Assembly: GCF_006539865.1 (NCBI RefSeq)
Contig: NZ_BJNV01000012.1
Span: 41,017 to 105,016 of the forward strand
Direction: 5' to 3'
DNA length: 64,000 nucleotides
Source of the DNA: Zoogloea ramigera
GTDB lineage: Bacteria > Pseudomonadota > Gammaproteobacteria > Burkholderiales > Rhodocyclaceae
Below, one piece after another: positions 63,182-64,000 of this stretch; within the stretch, counting starts at the first letter, position 1, and the number at the start of each line of letters is the position of its first letter. Both the position numbers and the translations under genes were made by a program. The notes beneath the pieces are model-generated. The model saw only the letters and a program-made list of their open reading frames with translations. It had not been told where the DNA came from and did not search any database.

Positions 63182-64000
63182 ATGGCCACCCCGACGCCCC
63201 CCGCCAGCACTTCCGCCGCCCCTGCCCCCCAGGGCACCATCGTTTTTGTCCAGGGCGAAGCCTACCTGCGGGATCGTCAGGGCAAGCTCCAGGCCATCAA
63301 GCCGGGTGACGCCGTCGCCGAAGGCCAGGAGATCGTCACCGCCGCCGGTGCCGTGGTCGACGTCCAGCTGCCGAACGGCACCAAGCTCACCGTCGGCCCC
63401 GATCGGCAGGTGCTGTTCAACGAAGAACTCCTCGCCACCAGCGCGCCGGAGCCCAGCGAGAACGTCGTCTCCAGCCTCGGCGCCGACGCCGACAAGGTCA
63501 TCCAGGCCCTCAACACCGGCGGCGACCCCTTTGCCGGCCTCGAAGACCCGGCGGCGGGCCTCACCGGCGGTGGCAACAGTGACCAGACCCACGACTTCGT
63601 CCGCCTCGTCCGCATCCTCGAGGACGTCACGCCCCTCGCCTTCAGCTACACCTCGAGCAGCGACGGCATCGACTTCCTGCCGGTTAGCAGCGTCCCTGCC
63701 CAGCCCACCACGACGGCTGCCAACCAGCCCCCGGTCGCCACCGACGACCCCGCCTTCACCACCCGCGAAGACGAAGCCACCACCGTCACCGTCCTCACCA
63801 ACGACAGCGACCCGGACGGCGACCCCATCAGCGTCACCCGTGCCACCGCCCCCAACGGCACCGTCACCCTCAACCCCGACGGCACGCTGCGCTACGTCCC
63901 GAACCCGGACTTCAACGGCACCGACACCATCACCTACACGATCTCCGACGGCAAGGGCGGCACCGCCACCGCCGTCGTCACCGTCGACGTGGCGCCGGTG
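63182..64000 (+). CDS. Giant LapA-like adhesin with N-terminal retention module (cut by right window edge)
   Basis: The gene starts at the ATG at 63182 behind GGAGACCTCC and runs off the window; 273 residues are visible. Residues 17-115 match the retention module of LapA/BapA-type adhesins (GTIVFVQGEAYLRDRQGKLQ, LPNGTKLTVGPDRQV). A diproline-free AAG cleavage-like site, DPAAGLTGGG, lies at 122-131 just before HDFVRLVRI, where LapG cuts LapA; a second TAAG occurs at 53-56. From about 190 a cadherin/VCBS-like repeat begins: NQPPVATDDPAFTTREDEAT, NDSDPDGDPISV, YTISDGKGGTATAVVTVDV. It has no Sec signal, as expected for type I export. Confidence 0.9.
   Translation, partial: MATPTPPASTSAAPAPQGTIVFVQGEAYLRDRQGKLQAIKPGDAVAEGQEIVTAAGAVVDVQLPNGTKLTVGPDRQVLFNEELLATSAPEPSENVVSSLGADADKVIQALNTGGDPFAGLEDPAAGLTGGGNSDQTHDFVRLVRILEDVTPLAFSYTSSSDGIDFLPVSSVPAQPTTTAANQPPVATDDPAFTTREDEATTVTVLTNDSDPDGDPISVTRATAPNGTVTLNPDGTLRYVPNPDFNGTDTITYTISDGKGGTATAVVTVDVAPV

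Overview
The window reads as a chromosomal segment of a high-G+C betaproteobacterium, most like the Rhodocyclales (Thauera, Azoarcus, Aromatoleum or Zoogloea relatives). This rests on gene content and protein style only: a multicomponent phenol hydroxylase with meta-cleavage genes, a phasin, a fused TRAP permease, the sdhCDAB-sdhE-gltA-odhAB-lpd block, and a LapA-like adhesin with its type I exporter. No rRNA, insertion sequence, prophage or CRISPR array was seen. One tRNA-Leu(CAA) is present.

Layout. (1) 1-14.5 kb is a phenol/catechol catabolic island. On the minus strand lie a six-gene phenol hydroxylase operon (dmpKLMNOP-like, 11.6-6.9 kb), catechol 2,3-dioxygenase, a separate ferredoxin, and lower-pathway genes (HbpS-like protein, SDR, acylating acetaldehyde dehydrogenase, 4-hydroxy-2-oxovalerate aldolase, a double-length 4-oxalocrotonate tautomerase, and an outer-membrane protein that runs off the left edge). 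Two regulators are on the plus strand: a GntR/FCD protein and a DmpR/MopR-type sigma-54 activator whose phenol-pocket and zinc residues are conserved. The semialdehyde dehydrogenase/hydrolase, decarboxylase and hydratase genes of the meta pathway are not in the window and may lie to the left. A motif, TTTTCTCGAGATTTT, recurs exactly or in degenerate form in every major intergenic promoter region of the island and suggests one shared repressor site. (2) 14.6-24 kb holds a phasin, a PhoX phosphatase, a YitT-like membrane protein, a three-gene TRAP uptake system and an unknown exported protein. (3) 24.2-24.5 kb is a degenerate tandem array with a 21-bp period made of CTGAGC...GCTCAG units. (4) 24.5-32.2 kb, minus strand, is a molybdenum-cofactor set (mobB-moeA-moaD-moaE) led by an ATP-grasp-like protein and a small membrane-anchored protein, then a DinG-type helicase and ZapE. 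(5) 32.2-46 kb is the TCA-cycle block on the minus strand (sdhCDAB, sdhE, gltA, odhA, odhB, lpd), divergent from mdh. A GntR/UTRA regulator and a perfect 22-bp palindrome sit at the divergence, and a CoA-ester lyase follows mdh. (6) 46-50.1 kb is a mixed group: a nitronate-monooxygenase-like flavoprotein, a cyclase-FHA protein, an HSL-type esterase and a rhodanese. (7) 50.3-58.8 kb is housekeeping: tRNA-Leu, queA-tgt, ribF-ileS-lspA-fkpB-ispH. (8) 58.8-64 kb is a type I secretion system (ABC exporter and adaptor), a LuxR-type regulator and the start of a giant retention-module adhesin cut by the right edge.

How the parts fit: phenol is hydroxylated to catechol, cleaved by the extradiol dioxygenase (probably kept active by the ferredoxin), and carried to pyruvate and acetyl-CoA, which feed the TCA block. 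All assignments come from reading the sequence and remembered family features. No similarity search was run.
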